DNA of 64,000 nt, from assembly GCA_001414485.1 (NCBI GenBank), contig LLEY01000187.1:50564-114563 (forward strand), written 5' to 3'. Made by a program: the position numbers and the translations under genes. The notes under the pieces were generated by a model. The model saw only the letters and a list, made by a program, of their open reading frames with translations. It was not told the DNA's origin and searched no databases. How positions within the stretch are numbered: the stretch's first letter is position 1; each line of letters begins with the position of its first letter. The stretch is from Calycina herbarum. Lineage: Eukaryota > Ascomycota > Leotiomycetes > Helotiales > Pezizellaceae. Positions 11,661 to 23,264 of the stretch are shown here, piece after piece.

Positions 11661-12491
11661 TTAGCTGGGTTGGTTGTGTGAAATTCCTATCCGTTTGCGA
11701 GCTGATATTTTGTCCTCAAAGAAAGCAACGATATCATCCACGCCCCTTGGCTCATTGATCCAATGCCCCCCATCTTCATACTCATTCCAGTTCACCTCAA
11801 GTCCAAGCTCCCCGAGTGCCTTGCGTAGGTCCTGTCCATGTGTGATAGGAACAATTGGATCATCGTTTGAATGCGAGAGAAAGATGGGTGTTTCCAGTGC
11901 CGAGATGCCAGACAGCTCCGAGAGATCCGGTAGGGGTTTGGACTCTTCATTTGGCTTTCCCAAGATAAACCTGACATGATCCATCCTATCCTTCTTTTCC
12001 CAGTTTCGAGCAATCGTTGCGATCTCGTCCCGGAAAGGAAGCCAGCTACACAACCCAATAAAGCCACCAATTCGTATTTTCCCATAAAGAAGTGCGAATA
12101 TAGCTGTCGCACATCCTTGACTGATTCCGCCTAACACAATCTTTTCTGGAGATAACAGTTTTGCCTCGCTTCGAACAATCTCAAGAATCTCGCCGACACT
12201 TTCTCTCAACCCCTCAAGTTGAAGTTCTTTCTTTTCGGAAGGCTCTTCCACCGACCAGATATCAAACCATTGAGACATTTTAGTGTTAAATCGTGCTGAG
12301 TTTCGTAGTTTTGAGGTTGGGAAAATCCATTTTCCAGTGGGGTATATTTCCGGCAGTGTGCGGTCGTCTGAAGCTTGACTCTCGAAGAATTCGGGAGCGA
12401 ATTCAGAAGCGGTGCTGTCGCGACCGTGGAGGAAGATAATTGTGTGGGTATGGGTGGCCGATAGAGGCGCGACGATATGAGTGGAAGCCAT
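11661..12491 (-). CDS. Acyl-protein thioesterase / carboxylesterase-like alpha/beta hydrolase
   Basis: A single exon encodes 276 residues. The fold is the phospholipase/carboxylesterase family. An early FLHGRDSTASEFA forms the oxyanion region. GGISQGCA at about residue 140 holds the nucleophile Ser (GxSxG). SNDDPIVP carries the catalytic Asp and DGGHWINEP the catalytic His, in the usual order. The length is slightly above the 220-240 residues of APT1-type enzymes, with an insertion around the FPTSKLRNSARFNTK segment. Related enzymes remove palmitate from proteins or hydrolyse small esters in the cytosol. The true substrate is unknown. No signal peptide is seen. Confidence 0.82.
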   Translation of the reverse strand: MASTHIVAPLSATHTHTIIFLHGRDSTASEFAPEFFESQASDDRTLPEIYPTGKWIFPTSKLRNSARFNTKMSQWFDIWSVEEPSEKKELQLEGLRESVGEILEIVRSEAKLLSPEKIVLGGISQGCATAIFALLYGKIRIGGFIGLCSWLPFRDEIATIARNWEKKDRMDHVRFILGKPNEESKPLPDLSELSGISALETPIFLSHSNDDPIVPITHGQDLRKALGELGLEVNWNEYEDGGHWINEPRGVDDIVAFFEDKISARKRIGISHNQPS

Positions 12492-13920
12492 GACGATGTT
12501 GCTTTTGCGACGTTCCTTTGTGGCCCTTTAACGTGATATAAGGTTTGGCGATATTCTTTTGCCGTCTTCCAATGTAGAATAAGTTTTGAAGTGTGCTTTT
12601 GTTCTCTTGGAAGAGTTTGGAAAAGTTTGGGGAAATTATTGCAGCTTTATTTGAACGAGTTTTAAAAATGACTTCAGAACTGGGAGGAAAGTACAAGTAG
12701 CTCAAAGCCAAGGATCGAAACGACGGTGATTGACTGAAATTGTTTAGTGAGTCGGTCTCACTTCGGGTGAAGTTTTTTGATTTATAATATGATGCAACAA
12801 TCCGTATACTAATTTTTAGTGGTTGGCTGTCAATTTTGAGATCAGTCACGTGACAGACCCGACTACCTGAATGCATCCATACCTTTACTTGTCAGCATCA
12901 GCTGCTAAGTACCGGTGACGAGAATGGAACCCGTGGTGTTCCTTCCTTTGAACCATCTCGAGTTTCCAGTGCTATCTCCAAGCCAAAAGGTTGAAAACAA
13001 TACTACCTGCAGAAAAAGAGCAATGTTTTAATGGTCCACCTGGGTTTACTAGCGAGATCCCTTCACATTTTCACTTTCTGGCAAAATTTTAGGTTCTACA
13101 AACATACGAACACCCAAAGATAGACCATATCTAAGGGGAGTCTCGTTTCTCTGAGTGTGCTATGAAATGGCTGTTCTCCGATGAAACCACAATATCCTTT
13201 GCAGAACTTCAATTTTGCCACTCTTACCGAGTAATCCGGTCTTCCTGTCCAGGCCCTTGTACGAGCTGACCGGCTTTGAGTTTGCCGAGGGTTGTTATCC
13301 AGGCTTGATTTGAAGGTTGAAATGAAAATCCAGTAGGACTTTTTGAAACAATCGGTTGTCAGTTCTTATATTTTTCTTGTAGGGTAGTAGCGATGGGATC
13401 CCTGGCCAGCTAAATATAAATGGAATTACGAAAGAAAGATGTTAATACGTCCAGGAGAAGTCCTGATTAATGCGTGAGTCTTTTACGAAAAGTCAAAATC
13501 CTTGCCCGTTTTGGTTAAAATCTACCAGTATTTCAGAAGCGTTGATTTATTAAGAATAAATGATAAGTATACATAAACCATAAGTAAGACACGGTAGACA
13601 CTTATTCTAAGCATTATGAGAAAAGAGTTTACGAGACGGAGCAAGCAGTGGAGTAATTGGTTTAATACGTGCCTCGCTTATCCGTAGTTCCCAGAAACTA
13701 CGGTTTTTGATCATTCATGACTTATTGACAATTATACTAGAAGATTCCATTTCAAATGGGTATATTTATTCTTACATAATGGCGATATAACTCGATGCCA
13801 ACACCCTTACCCACATATAGCCCCAGACTCCTTCCTTCCCATGTATATTAATTTATATAAACAACTTCATATCTCATGAAAACACACCACATTATATACA
13901 CCAATTTCCAATATTGACAA
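12492..13920. other. Intergenic, no gene seen
   Basis: 1.4 kb upstream of the hydrolase and downstream of the surface protein. The part from about 13480 to 13900 is strongly AT-rich. A 157-residue minus-strand frame here (12403-12876) overlaps the hydrolase start and has no family features. Confidence 0.4.
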
Positions 13921-15132
13921 CTACGTTGCCAACAGTATCACTGCTTGAGTGCCAGAACCACCTTTGATAACTGATGTGGTATTCTTCAACCAACAATTAC
14001 CGCCGTCCTTGTTTACTGCCGACCAATTCGCATCAAAGGCCGCCCCTATACATAGGTTGCCCCCTCCTATGTTGCGATTGTACGAGAAGCAAGCTTTGGC
14101 GCAGGCACTGACCGAGTAAACCGTCAGTGCAATAATGTCGTTGTTGCCGCCGATAATGGGCGGAGTGAAGTCTTGATTGCAAGTGACGTTGAACGTGTTT
14201 TGGAATGTACCACCTGTAAATGTCTTGGGCGTAGTGCAATCGCGAGCTATGAAGCTTGGGGAGGGGTCTGCTGTGTAAGCTCCCGAGCTACTCGTGGTAG
14301 ATGGTGTTGCGCTGGTGGAAGCCGGCATGTTGGAAGTAATCACACTGGTAATAACATTTGAAGTAGGCGAAGGATTTTGCATCGAGTTCGCAGCAGAAGC
14401 AGAAGCTATCGCTGCAGCAACTACCGAGGCTGAAACGGCGGCTCTGAACCGTATTAGCATTTGAGAATTCGCAAAGTTAAAAGTCCTAACTCACTCTTTC
14501 TTCGCATTGTTGACTGCTATGGTACCTCCAACTCCCCCACCAATACCTGCAACTAGTATGACAGTTACCAATGCAAGAAGCCACAAGAATGTCGCAAGTC
14601 CTAGTCCACATATAGTTCTACCACTTTGCCCTTTCTCTCGATCCTCATATGGTCCCGGAAGCCCGGAGAAATTTGACGGCGCATAACCCGCAGCGGTTTT
14701 CGATGGTCTTTGAAGTTGGTTTGCTGAACTTGCCGAGTTCGACCGTGAAAAGTCAGATGGAGATTGTCTACTCATAAGTGGCTGGGCTGTATTCGAATTG
14801 GTGTAGCCAGACGGAGAGCTCCTTCCCGCCGTCGAATGCGATATCGAAGAAGCTTGAGCCAAATGTGGAGAAGAGTAGGCAGGAGAAACATGCCCCTCAG
14901 CGACTGGATGTAAATTAGGTGTAATGTGTGCTGAGTTCGAGTACGGGTTCTCTCTATTTGAAATTCCTTCATTTGCTAAATGCAAAGCATGTCCTTCGGT
15001 CGCCGGGTGAAAGTTTGTCGAGGTGTGAGCCATTGCAGCTGTTGAATAACCTTGAAGAAGAGTACCCGGCATATACTTGTCATTAGATTGAGCTCCGACT
15101 TCAAGTCCGGGCTGCTCAGAATGAGGTGCCAT
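13921..15132 (-). CDS. Single-pass (type II) surface protein with Ser/Thr-rich stalk and cysteine-rich outer domain
   Basis: Two exons (15132-14495 and 14443-13921) give 386 residues. The first 160 residues are polar, Ser/His/Pro-rich and probably cytosolic, with loose repeats around HxxTEGHA and HxVAEGHV. One membrane helix, LATFLWLLALVTVILVAG, is followed by a Gly-rich stretch, then a Ser/Thr/Pro stalk (ATPSTTSSSGAY). The C-terminal domain has six or so Cys and several N-glycosylation sites (NVTC, NTTS), with the pattern ACAKACFSYN. This layout is common in filamentous ascomycetes as apple/PAN-like outer domains, but no function is known. The start at 15132 was chosen because the longer frame adds a second hydrophobic stretch with poor fit. 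Confidence 0.65.
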
Positions 15133-17008
15133 AAGGAAGAATATGGCCAACGAAGGCGACAGTAATGACAGTAGTGATGATATTTGAGAAAAGAAAAACA
15201 TGCAAGCCAAAAGATAACGTTTTGAAAATGGATAGCGTTACAGGGCACATGTGTAATTGCGGATATCTGCGCCGCAATTTGACGTTGCGGTTGGGGGCTA
15301 GAGGGGCGAGGGGCTGGGCAGAATCCCACGCTTATGAAACCCTGCCGAGTATAAATCTCATATTTCGGTGAGGGATTTGGCTAAGACGGAATTTCAAAGC
15401 AGTCCTACACCGCAACGATTATGCTGATGTATGCTGATGTGTACTCATGTTGCAAGTCTTCAAGGGGTCGTTGCAGTTCTGCTGGATTTGAGGTTACCCA
15501 AACTACGTACAACTTTAAACCAACCATAATCAAGTGTTGACCCTTTAATTTGCCCCACAGCCCCCAGTGCTTCCAACAAAAAACAAGCCAGTTTTTGATT
15601 GGGCACAGCGCCTAATTCTTTACAACAGAGCAATTCCAAGGATCTCATGGGGTGCGGCACAGTCGTCTAGCCCCTGTAAGATTCCACGGTCCAGGCTAGC
15701 CCTAAAAAGTATTGAAGACTCTCCCCCAACCATCACCTCGTACCTTATTTAGACAAGACAAGCATGGATCGTTCCGCGGGCTCATTCCTGACTTGGGGTG
15801 CAAAAACCCCTGATTTCCGATATAAGCGATGGGGCAGGACAAGTGGTCCGACTTCAACGCCGGGTACTCCACCCCATCTATGAAGCTGGATCTGCAGAAG
15901 ACGAGATTTCGTTACATGCCAAATTGGGTGTAGCTTCCGCAACCTTAACCCCTAGGGGAAATATTTGAGCCTGTCGCAAAAGCGTGCCTGCCCTTCGTCT
16001 TTTCACAGTCTGATTTTCGTTCCCCATTTCGATTTTTGTTCGACGACTTGCAACGTATTTCATGTTAAAACTTCTGTTGTCTCCCGTGTAAGTGTAAGCG
16101 TTCCACGTGGTAAGCGAGAGCGAAAGCTGTGCTGGTGCATCATGCAGAGAAGAGGCTAGGATGGCGAATAAAGTTTCCAAATCGTGAGTCCCAAGCTTAC
16201 TCCTTCTTACCGTGGCACCGTTGCGGTCGCCTTTGACGCCGTGGAGGATCGGTTTGCCAAGAGGGGAATACGACGCGAGCAACAAACAGCCGCCGCTGCC
16301 AGTCTTTCACTCGTCTGGCAGCATTTAATGGCCAGTTGTTGAAATTTTGAGGATTTCTCAGTTGAGACCGAGACGGAACTATCCAGTACTCGAGTGAGGC
16401 TTTTTCGTCCACCGCGTGCCAGTCAATGGCCGCTCCGCTTCCTACCTTGATTCCGGTACCCCTTATTTCGTCAAGCTACGGCAAGCTGAATCAAGAATTT
16501 AATGACTCTTTTTCATGTTTTGAAGTTCTAAGGAACTTTCCTTTCAATGTGATGAAGCGGTACTGGTTCCACAGTACAAGCCAGGTCCTTGAAACGTGTT
16601 GGAATAGGTTGTACTTGAATTCCACAGTAAGTTCCGTTCCACTATACTATACCAATGGAAAACACATAAGTGACGCGGGGAATCCCATAAATACATAGCC
16701 ACCACTGTCGTAATTCCACCGGTGGATTCCGGCTCTCGAAATCCTTCCGCTCACTGAGCCCAACTCCAACTCAAGCACGGGCTGCCACGGAACTAAGCGA
16801 GTAAAGGGGATTTCGCAAATTTTACGACAAACCAAGTTGAGGAATGGGTATGTGTTGGTAGATTAAGCGAGAGCTGAAGACCGACAAGAACTCCTTCAAT
16901 AAGGAACGCGATGCCAGCACGTCAAACCTCTCACTTCCAACACAAGCGAAATTCATTTCCAAAGTTAGATTCCAGCCTAAGCGCTTCCACAGACTCCCAA
17001 ACCACCAT
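15133..17008. other. Intergenic, no gene seen
   Basis: 1.9 kb containing only short frames without family features. It flanks the 5' end of the surface protein and the 3' end of the permease. Confidence 0.4.
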
Positions 17009-19128
17009 CTAACCCGTAGGACTCTTACACCCAAAACTTGTAGCAACACTCTTTCCTCCAAACGCACTCTTCAACCCCTCCGCACTACTATAAATCCCTA
17101 GACTAGCTGTCGTCAACGCCCCCAAAAAGTAAAAGAAGTTAAACCCATTCAACAACCATCTAACCTTGAATCCCCTCATCCATCTTCCCCATCCCTTGTC
17201 TGCATAACTGTATGTCCCGGTAATGGGATCGAAAGCTTCTTGATCTGGTAACATGGCATCTTTTTGGATTTGGAATCCGAATGCTAGCATGGCGGGAAAT
17301 GTGTATGTGAATTGCAAGATACAAACTGCGCCGATGAGACCACTGACGTATGAGAATTGCGGGATAGCTGCGCAGACTACGAATGCTATGGCCCAGTAGA
17401 TAGGTACCAGGGCGCACCAGTATATCTTTCCTCGTTTCGAAGTCAGTGGTGGTGCGTTGAAGATTTCTTGAAAGACTTCAATGTAAGTGACTTTGATGCC
17501 GATATTTCCATACAGAACAGCGGTGATGAGTCCAGTAGTGATGTACATGATATTCGTTGCTGTTTGCCAGTTGTACGGAGATAGTCCTTGTATAACGGGG
17601 TTGTAGGTGTATTGTCCTTGGTAGGAGTAAACAAATAAGCCGAAAAAAAGATAAACGACATATATGAATATATCGGCCAGCAAGAGACCTTTCCAGAAAT
17701 CAAATGGATGTCGCATCTCGGAAAGGAAGGCAGGGAAGAGCATGGCTCCTCCATACGAGTAGATTGCTTGGTTCAGACCATTTACTACATGAGAATTAGC
17801 TGAATTATTCTTCAAAGTCGCAACAAAAGTAATATGCCACTTACGTGACCCAGTAAACCCGCTACCACCAGTAGCTGCTCCATCCGGTGGTGTTCCCGCG
17901 TATTTATGAATAGGTCCTTCCGAAAAGTCGGGACCAAAGGAAGCTTCAACTGCGGTGAAATTTGGCGGTGTATGAGAAACCACACCCATACTAGGTCACC
18001 GTCAGTGAAATCTTCAAGTATTGCTACCCATTAGAAGAAAGGAACCCACCAAATAAACAAAATAAGCAAATTAAGCCAAATAGCAAAGTTGGCGAACCAT
18101 CCAAACCTTTGTAGGGTCCGAATCTGTCCCAACAACATTCCCGCAACAGTAAAAATTATTAAACAAGCGACAAAACAAATACTCCCCTTTGAAACTTGGG
18201 AAATGGCTTGTCCATTGGAGAGAATGCAAAGTGACACTGCCATAAGTAGTTGAAGTGTTTGAAGCACGTTGGCGATGTGAGCTGCCCATTTTCCATAGAT
18301 TCGGAAGAAAAGGTCTGCGAAGGTTTTCACGGGATATCGATCCGAGTCGATGTATATGAAGACTTTGTAGATTTGAAAACCGGAACTATCTTCTAGTCAG
18401 TGGGTGGAGGAACCTGAAAGTGTTTCGGGAAGATGGAGAGATGTTTGGCGATAAAATTGGTTAACAAATAAAAAGATGAATTAGTAGCCAAAGCCCTGAG
18501 TATCTAAGAGGCGTGTCCTAAGTTACCAATGGAAATATGGCTTCAGTCTAATCGAGAATGATGGAGATGTACTTACTACATAGCCAGCCCACCAAAAACA
18601 GTATAAAGAGCAATGCCCGGTCCATAACCCATCTGAGCAAATGCCCATCTACAACCCAAATCAGCACAATTCTCTCACCAAAAACACAAGAAGTACTCAC
18701 GGCACACTAAAAGGACCTAAAATATCCGTAGTAATCAAATAAAAAATGCTACTCCACCCCGCTGTCCTAAGAGCCCGACTAGCATTCTTCCACTCCTTAT
18801 CCGAAACATTTCCTAAATTCCTTTTTTCTCCCTCCTTTACTTCTTCCCCAGTTTCATTTCCAATCACCACCTCCCTATTCCCCTTCGAAAATCTACTCGC
18901 AAGTACAGATTTCAGAGTCTTAGGTCCAGAAGCGATAACATGTTTCTCATTATCTGCCTTCTCCTCCGCTCGTGTTATGGTAGCGTAGTAAAAGTATTCT
19001 TCGAATGTAATGCTGGGATCGTGCTTGGTGTTTACTAGTGATGGAGGGAGGGTGTGAGTTGCGGATATTATTGTTTCGTTTGCGATTCGGGGGTCGTTGC
19101 CTTCGATTGAGAGGGCTTCTTTGCTCAT
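17009..19128 (-). CDS. Amino acid permease, AAAP (Mtr-like) family
   Basis: Five exons give 585 residues: 19128-18701, 18648-18577, 18385-18050, 17990-17845 and 17784-17009, and all phases close. A 140-residue hydrophilic N terminus precedes the first helix (GWSSIFYLITTDILGPFSVP), typical of fungal AAAP carriers such as neutral amino acid permease MTR. About eleven membrane segments follow, including GQIRTLQRFGWFANFAIWLN, then a loop, the SYGGAMLFPAFLSEM helix and AIAFVVCAAIPQFSYVSGLI. Exon 2 is only 72 bases. The protein should sit in the plasma membrane and import neutral or aromatic amino acids by proton symport; substrate choice is inferred. GATA motifs upstream suggest nitrogen control. 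Confidence 0.82.
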
Positions 19129-20753
19129 TGTAGGATTTTTTGTTTTGAATAGAATATTAGAGCTTAAGGAACTGACTGCAAGGAGGATATCAGGAAATAA
19201 GAGAGTGGAGATAGCTCGGGTAATAAGAGGGGGGTTTGGAGGATGTGTCCTTCCGAGAGATATCACGATCGATTCACACGATTTCGGTAGATATACTTAC
19301 CTACTGCCGCCGGGTTATCTAAAGATAAGGTACAACAGGGTTTTCGATGAGGTTATCTACCCTGTAGATACTTATCCAACGGTTCTTTACCGGTGACATG
19401 CATTTTGAATGGCTGAGGATTTTCGAGTCGCACTGGAATCTTGAGAGATAATTGGTGGCATTGCAATACAACATGGGCCATTTTTGGTTGCAGCATGCAT
19501 AAAAGTTTGAGTTAGTGATATCAGTATCCACGACTTCCTAAAATTAATGATAGATGTGCAGTTCAGCAAATGTCGTTTCAAATAGAAAAATAGAAGACCG
19601 CCTTCTGTTCCACCGTAGGGCGAAATAGCTATTTTAATCAATCCATCAACCCATCAACTCTCGTGGTGCGGGGTAACAGGATCGTTCCTTCGTCGATATG
19701 CAGCACCTTTTCTACCTTCCTAATTAGACAACCATCTCGTGAAATGATAGGATGTCGTTGTTTTAAATGCATCTGTCTGATGAACTGAACTCGTATTCGA
19801 ATCCAATGCTATCTTTGGTCTTATCGCTGATGTTTCTTCTTCTTCAGATCCTTTGTAGATCCAGAATGATATGTGGTGGTTTAACTACCGAAGGTTAAGA
19901 AAGCTTGTTGAGAACCCCTGTTGATGAGAAATCGACAGGGAAGGTGGATAAGAATATCGGGACTTGATATTGACGGCGATGAGTACCTACAAGAGATGGG
20001 TTATTCCAGCATTGAGAGGTTTCCGTGTGTGGGAGGTACTGGTACTTATCAAAAGCCGATTATTTTGTCCACCGCGAATCATCAACTTGAATAACAATTG
20101 GGACTGTTTTAGTATTATAAGTAATGACTGAGCTTCAAATTTCCACCTCTTACTTCCCTCTTAATAGACTTTTGAGAAGAAGCAGCAAAGATGAAGTTTC
20201 AGCTTCCTCACCCGATCCCGACTCGGAACAAGCCTGTGTCCTCTACCTTGTACCTTCCCCTCACCAGCTTCCTCTTGACCAACATTTCGAGCAATGAAAG
20301 ATCAAATAAGAACAAGCAGAGAAGGAGAATCTTGGACTTCCACCAAAAGAAACTCCGAACTTTCAGAACCATCCACCTCCTCCCAGCCTCTCAGCCTTCC
20401 AGATTTTGAATATGCACCTCAATCCAAAAGGGGGAAGAGCGGGGTAGATGTAGAGGACACGTGAGTGGCTGCATAATTTCTAGCAGCTTACTTGGTGGCT
20501 TACTCAATTGAGAACAGCTTATCCGATGCAAGAACAGCTTACTCAATAAAAGTTAGACAATTAGAGGGTGAGGGTATCGATGGAAATCACGAGATTCCGT
20601 GAACCAGTCCAAAGAAATTCATTCCTTTCACTTCCATAATTCTTTCTCCTACAATCCCAAGCAATGCTAGCACTGAAAACCAACCCCGATACCACACCAA
20701 TCAAACCACCCATATCCAAAAGAATACCCTTCACGAACCAAACCAAAAAACCC
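19129..20753. other. Intergenic 5' flank of the permease
   Basis: It holds the GATA cluster. A plus-strand 72-residue frame at 20191-20409 has no recognisable family and is not called. Short repeats of ACAGCTTACTCAAT type occur near 20490-20550. Confidence 0.4.
19315..19376. promoter_or_regulatory. Cluster of five GATA motifs upstream of the permease
   Basis: TTATCT at 19315-19320, AGATAA at 19323-19328, TTATCT at 19353-19358, AGATA at 19366-19370 and TTATC at 19372-19376 lie 190-250 bases upstream of the permease start. Two of them face each other. Fungal nitrogen regulators of the AreA/NIT2 type bind closely spaced GATA sites in front of permease genes, so nitrogen regulation is a fair inference. 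Confidence 0.45.
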
Positions 20754-22469
20754 TTAAAGCCTAACAACACTAACATCCAAAATGCCCTTCTCCCCCCTCA
20801 ACTCATCCTCAACGCCCTTCTCAACCTTCCCCTCAACCCCCAAAATCATCAAAGCCTCATCCTCCCTCTCCCCACCATTCCCACCCTCTTCATTCCCACC
20901 ACCATTCCCATGTTCCAGAGCAGCAACATTCATAAACCGAATATTAATCCCATGCTTCCCCAAGATATTCCCTACACCCCCAATCTTGCCCGGGCGATCA
21001 TAATTATGCAACACAACCAGCGTCCCCTCCGGCACAAAGGACGCGCTAAAGCGATCGAGTCTAGAGATGTAGACTGTTTTTCCGGATACATATCCAGATA
21101 TCACGCCTCCTCCACTCGAACGAAGGGTGACCAAACTCGCGTAAACAAGATCCCCCTCGCTAGCTCTCGAATGGATTTCATTCACAACGATACCCTTCTC
21201 CTTCGCGATTAAGTTGGCGTTAACAATATTAACATCTCTCCCCCCACTAGTCGACACAGAAGATGTCAATCCTTTGATCAAAGCAGCGAACAGTGGCCTA
21301 GTGTTGCCAATCCCCGCCAACTCCCCCTCATAAACCAAATCAAAGCTCCGCCCCCCAATTGCACCCTTCGCACCTTTCCCACCGAAATGTTGCGTATACA
21401 AACCCCCCATCTTCTCCACAAGCCTTACAAAAGGCTGTAACTTCCGATACTCCTCGGGTAGGATAAGTGGTGCGTTAACCGCACTCGTTGGGAGACCACC
21501 ATGTAAGATGGAGAGAACCTGCGCGCAAACATCCAGGGATACATTTTCCTGTGCTTCGATGGTAGAAGCTCCGAGATGGGGAGTAGCCACAACTTTGGGA
21601 TGGCGACAGAGTGCTTCAGCGGGGGAACCAGGGGATGGTGGTTCGGAAGTAAACACGTCGAGGCCTGCGCCTGCGATTGTTCCGGTTTCGATGGCTGAGA
21701 GGAGGGCGGATTCATTATAAACGCCTCCTCGCGCGACGTTGAGGACTTTTGCTGTGGGTTTCATGGTTGCTAATTCGTTCGTGCTGATCAGATCAAGCGT
21801 AGATGCAATAAGCGGCGTATGGATCGTCAAAAAATCAACCTTAGGAAGCAGAGATTCGAGATCCGAGACCAGAATAACAGAAGCACTCGCCGCCAAATCA
21901 GGACTCGCATAAGGATCCATAGCCAAAACCTTCATTCCCAACCCCACACCCATCCTCGCAACCTTAAACCCAACCTTCCCCAGACCAATAATCCCCAAAG
22001 TCTTCCCCCCAACCTCCGTACCAACAAGTTTACTCCTCTCCCACCCCCCATTTCTCAAACTCCGATCCCCAGCCGGAACATTCCTCGCAACAGCCATAAG
22101 AAGCGCAATAGTATGTTCCGCAGCCGCAACAATATTCCCAGACGGACTATTCACAACAATAATCCCATGTGTAGTCGCCGCCTCCACATCAACATTATCC
22201 ACACCCACCCCCGCTCTCGCAACAACCTTGAGATTCTTAGCGGCTGCTAGGACGGTGGCAGTGACTTTCGTCTCAGAACGTATGATGAGGGCTTCATATT
22301 GAGGAATGATAGAAAGTAAGTCTTCGGCGGAAAGACCTTTTGGCTGATCGATTTGGAAGTGTGGGGAGAGGAGAGCTAGGCCGTCTGGTGAGACTTTCTC
22401 GGGGATGAGGATTCGAGGACGGGAGGTGTTAGACTCCTGTTCCTGAGGATCGACTGCTGAGGGTGCCAT
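20754..22469 (-). CDS. D-3-phosphoglycerate dehydrogenase, long (ASB plus ACT) form
   Basis: A single exon from the ATG at 22469 gives 571 residues. An in-frame ATG at 22559 would add 30 Arg/Thr-rich residues that could be a mitochondrial presequence. The order is the catalytic domain start (ILIPEKVSPDGLALL), hinge (ARAGVGVDNVD), NAD-binding fold (LGIIGLGKVGFKVARMG), active-site Arg (NVARGGVYNE) and His (ATPHLGAST). The allosteric-substrate-binding domain (EKMGGLYTQHFG and after) follows, then a C-terminal ACT domain starting at VVLHNYDRPGKIGGVGNIL. The ACT part has an unusual Gly/Glu insert (NGGGNEEGGNGGERE). It catalyses the first step of serine synthesis from 3-phosphoglycerate. This long form differs from the yeast Ser3/Ser33 type. 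Confidence 0.9.
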   Translation of the reverse strand: MAPSAVDPQEQESNTSRPRILIPEKVSPDGLALLSPHFQIDQPKGLSAEDLLSIIPQYEALIIRSETKVTATVLAAAKNLKVVARAGVGVDNVDVEAATTHGIIVVNSPSGNIVAAAEHTIALLMAVARNVPAGDRSLRNGGWERSKLVGTEVGGKTLGIIGLGKVGFKVARMGVGLGMKVLAMDPYASPDLAASASVILVSDLESLLPKVDFLTIHTPLIASTLDLISTNELATMKPTAKVLNVARGGVYNESALLSAIETGTIAGAGLDVFTSEPPSPGSPAEALCRHPKVVATPHLGASTIEAQENVSLDVCAQVLSILHGGLPTSAVNAPLILPEEYRKLQPFVRLVEKMGGLYTQHFGGKGAKGAIGGRSFDLVYEGELAGIGNTRPLFAALIKGLTSSVSTSGGRDVNIVNANLIAKEKGIVVNEIHSRASEGDLVYASLVTLRSSGGGVISGYVSGKTVYISRLDRFSASFVPEGTLVVLHNYDRPGKIGGVGNILGKHGINIRFMNVAALEHGNGGGNEEGGNGGEREDEALMILGVEGKVEKGVEDELRGEKGILDVSVVRL

Positions 22470-23264
22470 TGTTTTCTTTAATTTGGTAAATGGGGGCCTG
22501 TCCGAGTTTGTTGTTTGAAGTATTGGGGTAACTGAAAATAGCCTTCTGGGAAAGTTCACTCTAGAAAGCTGTTAGTACTGTACTTCGAAATGCGGGGTAT
22601 TGAACGAGGTGAATACAACGAACCGGGTTTGTTGGGATTTCTCGGAAGCGGGAATTTGAAGATAATGCAGTGAAACGATTGAGGAGAAAACAGTATTCAA
22701 AGTAAGACAAGATAGAGAAGAAGAATTCATGAGCACAGCAGTAGAGATGTCGGGTCCATGAAAATGGTGGGGTAAAAAGATCACCCTTAGCCCACCCCCG
22801 CGTTTTATGCAAGAGGACTAGTTCATTTAGGGTGCCTTTGGCTTAGACAATAAAGCGGCAGTAAATAGCTCTCGTTGTTCGAGTTCTCTGAGACAATTCA
22901 AGTCCTTATTCCAATCGCTTAAACCTTTTTAGAATATTAACCCCGATCTTCTGAAACAATCAACTTCAATTGTCCCAGAAGAGGCAGTTTAACACTGCCA
23001 GAAAACTTGAACAATTTACTGCCGCTTTATCGTTTCTTGTAAGCCCCCATCAGTTAATGGACGCCACCAAACCTACCCCACCATCCAGGAACGAGTATCA
23101 AGTGGCCTGGCTGCACCTTCAAGGATAACATAATGGCTTCGTGTAAGCAAGCAAAGAGTCACCTGAGTTCAGCAAACAAAGGGTTCGGGGAACACGGATA
23201 GAAATCAACGGGATTTTTCTTTATGCTTATTTGACACATGCTTCATGCAACATAGAAGTTTGTT
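22470..23264. other. Intergenic between the dehydrogenase 5' end and the glyoxalase 3' end
   Basis: Promoter side of the dehydrogenase, with the optional 30-residue N-terminal extension (22470-22559) and the MITE-like element. Nothing else is seen. Confidence 0.4.
22850..23030. mobile_element. MITE-like element, 17-bp perfect terminal inverted repeats
   Basis: ATAAAGCGGCAGTAAAT at 22850-22866 and its exact reverse complement at 23014-23030 bound 181 bases with no coding frame. Inside the ends, GTTCGAGTTCTCTG and the mirrored GTTCAAGTTTTCTG extend the similarity. A further GGCTTA lies outside both ends, so the real ends may be slightly wider (about 22840-23045). This is the size and form of a non-autonomous DNA transposon. 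The target duplication is not certain. Confidence 0.65.

Noticed and set aside
12403..12876. 157-residue minus-strand frame
   Set aside because: It overlaps the start of the esterase gene, has no family features and a composition like random AT-rich sequence.
20191..20409. 72-residue plus-strand frame in the permease upstream region
   Set aside because: No homology pattern, signal or partner exon; too short to support.
21819..22250. 143-residue antisense frame rich in Arg, Asn and His
   Set aside because: Shadow of the phosphoglycerate dehydrogenase gene.
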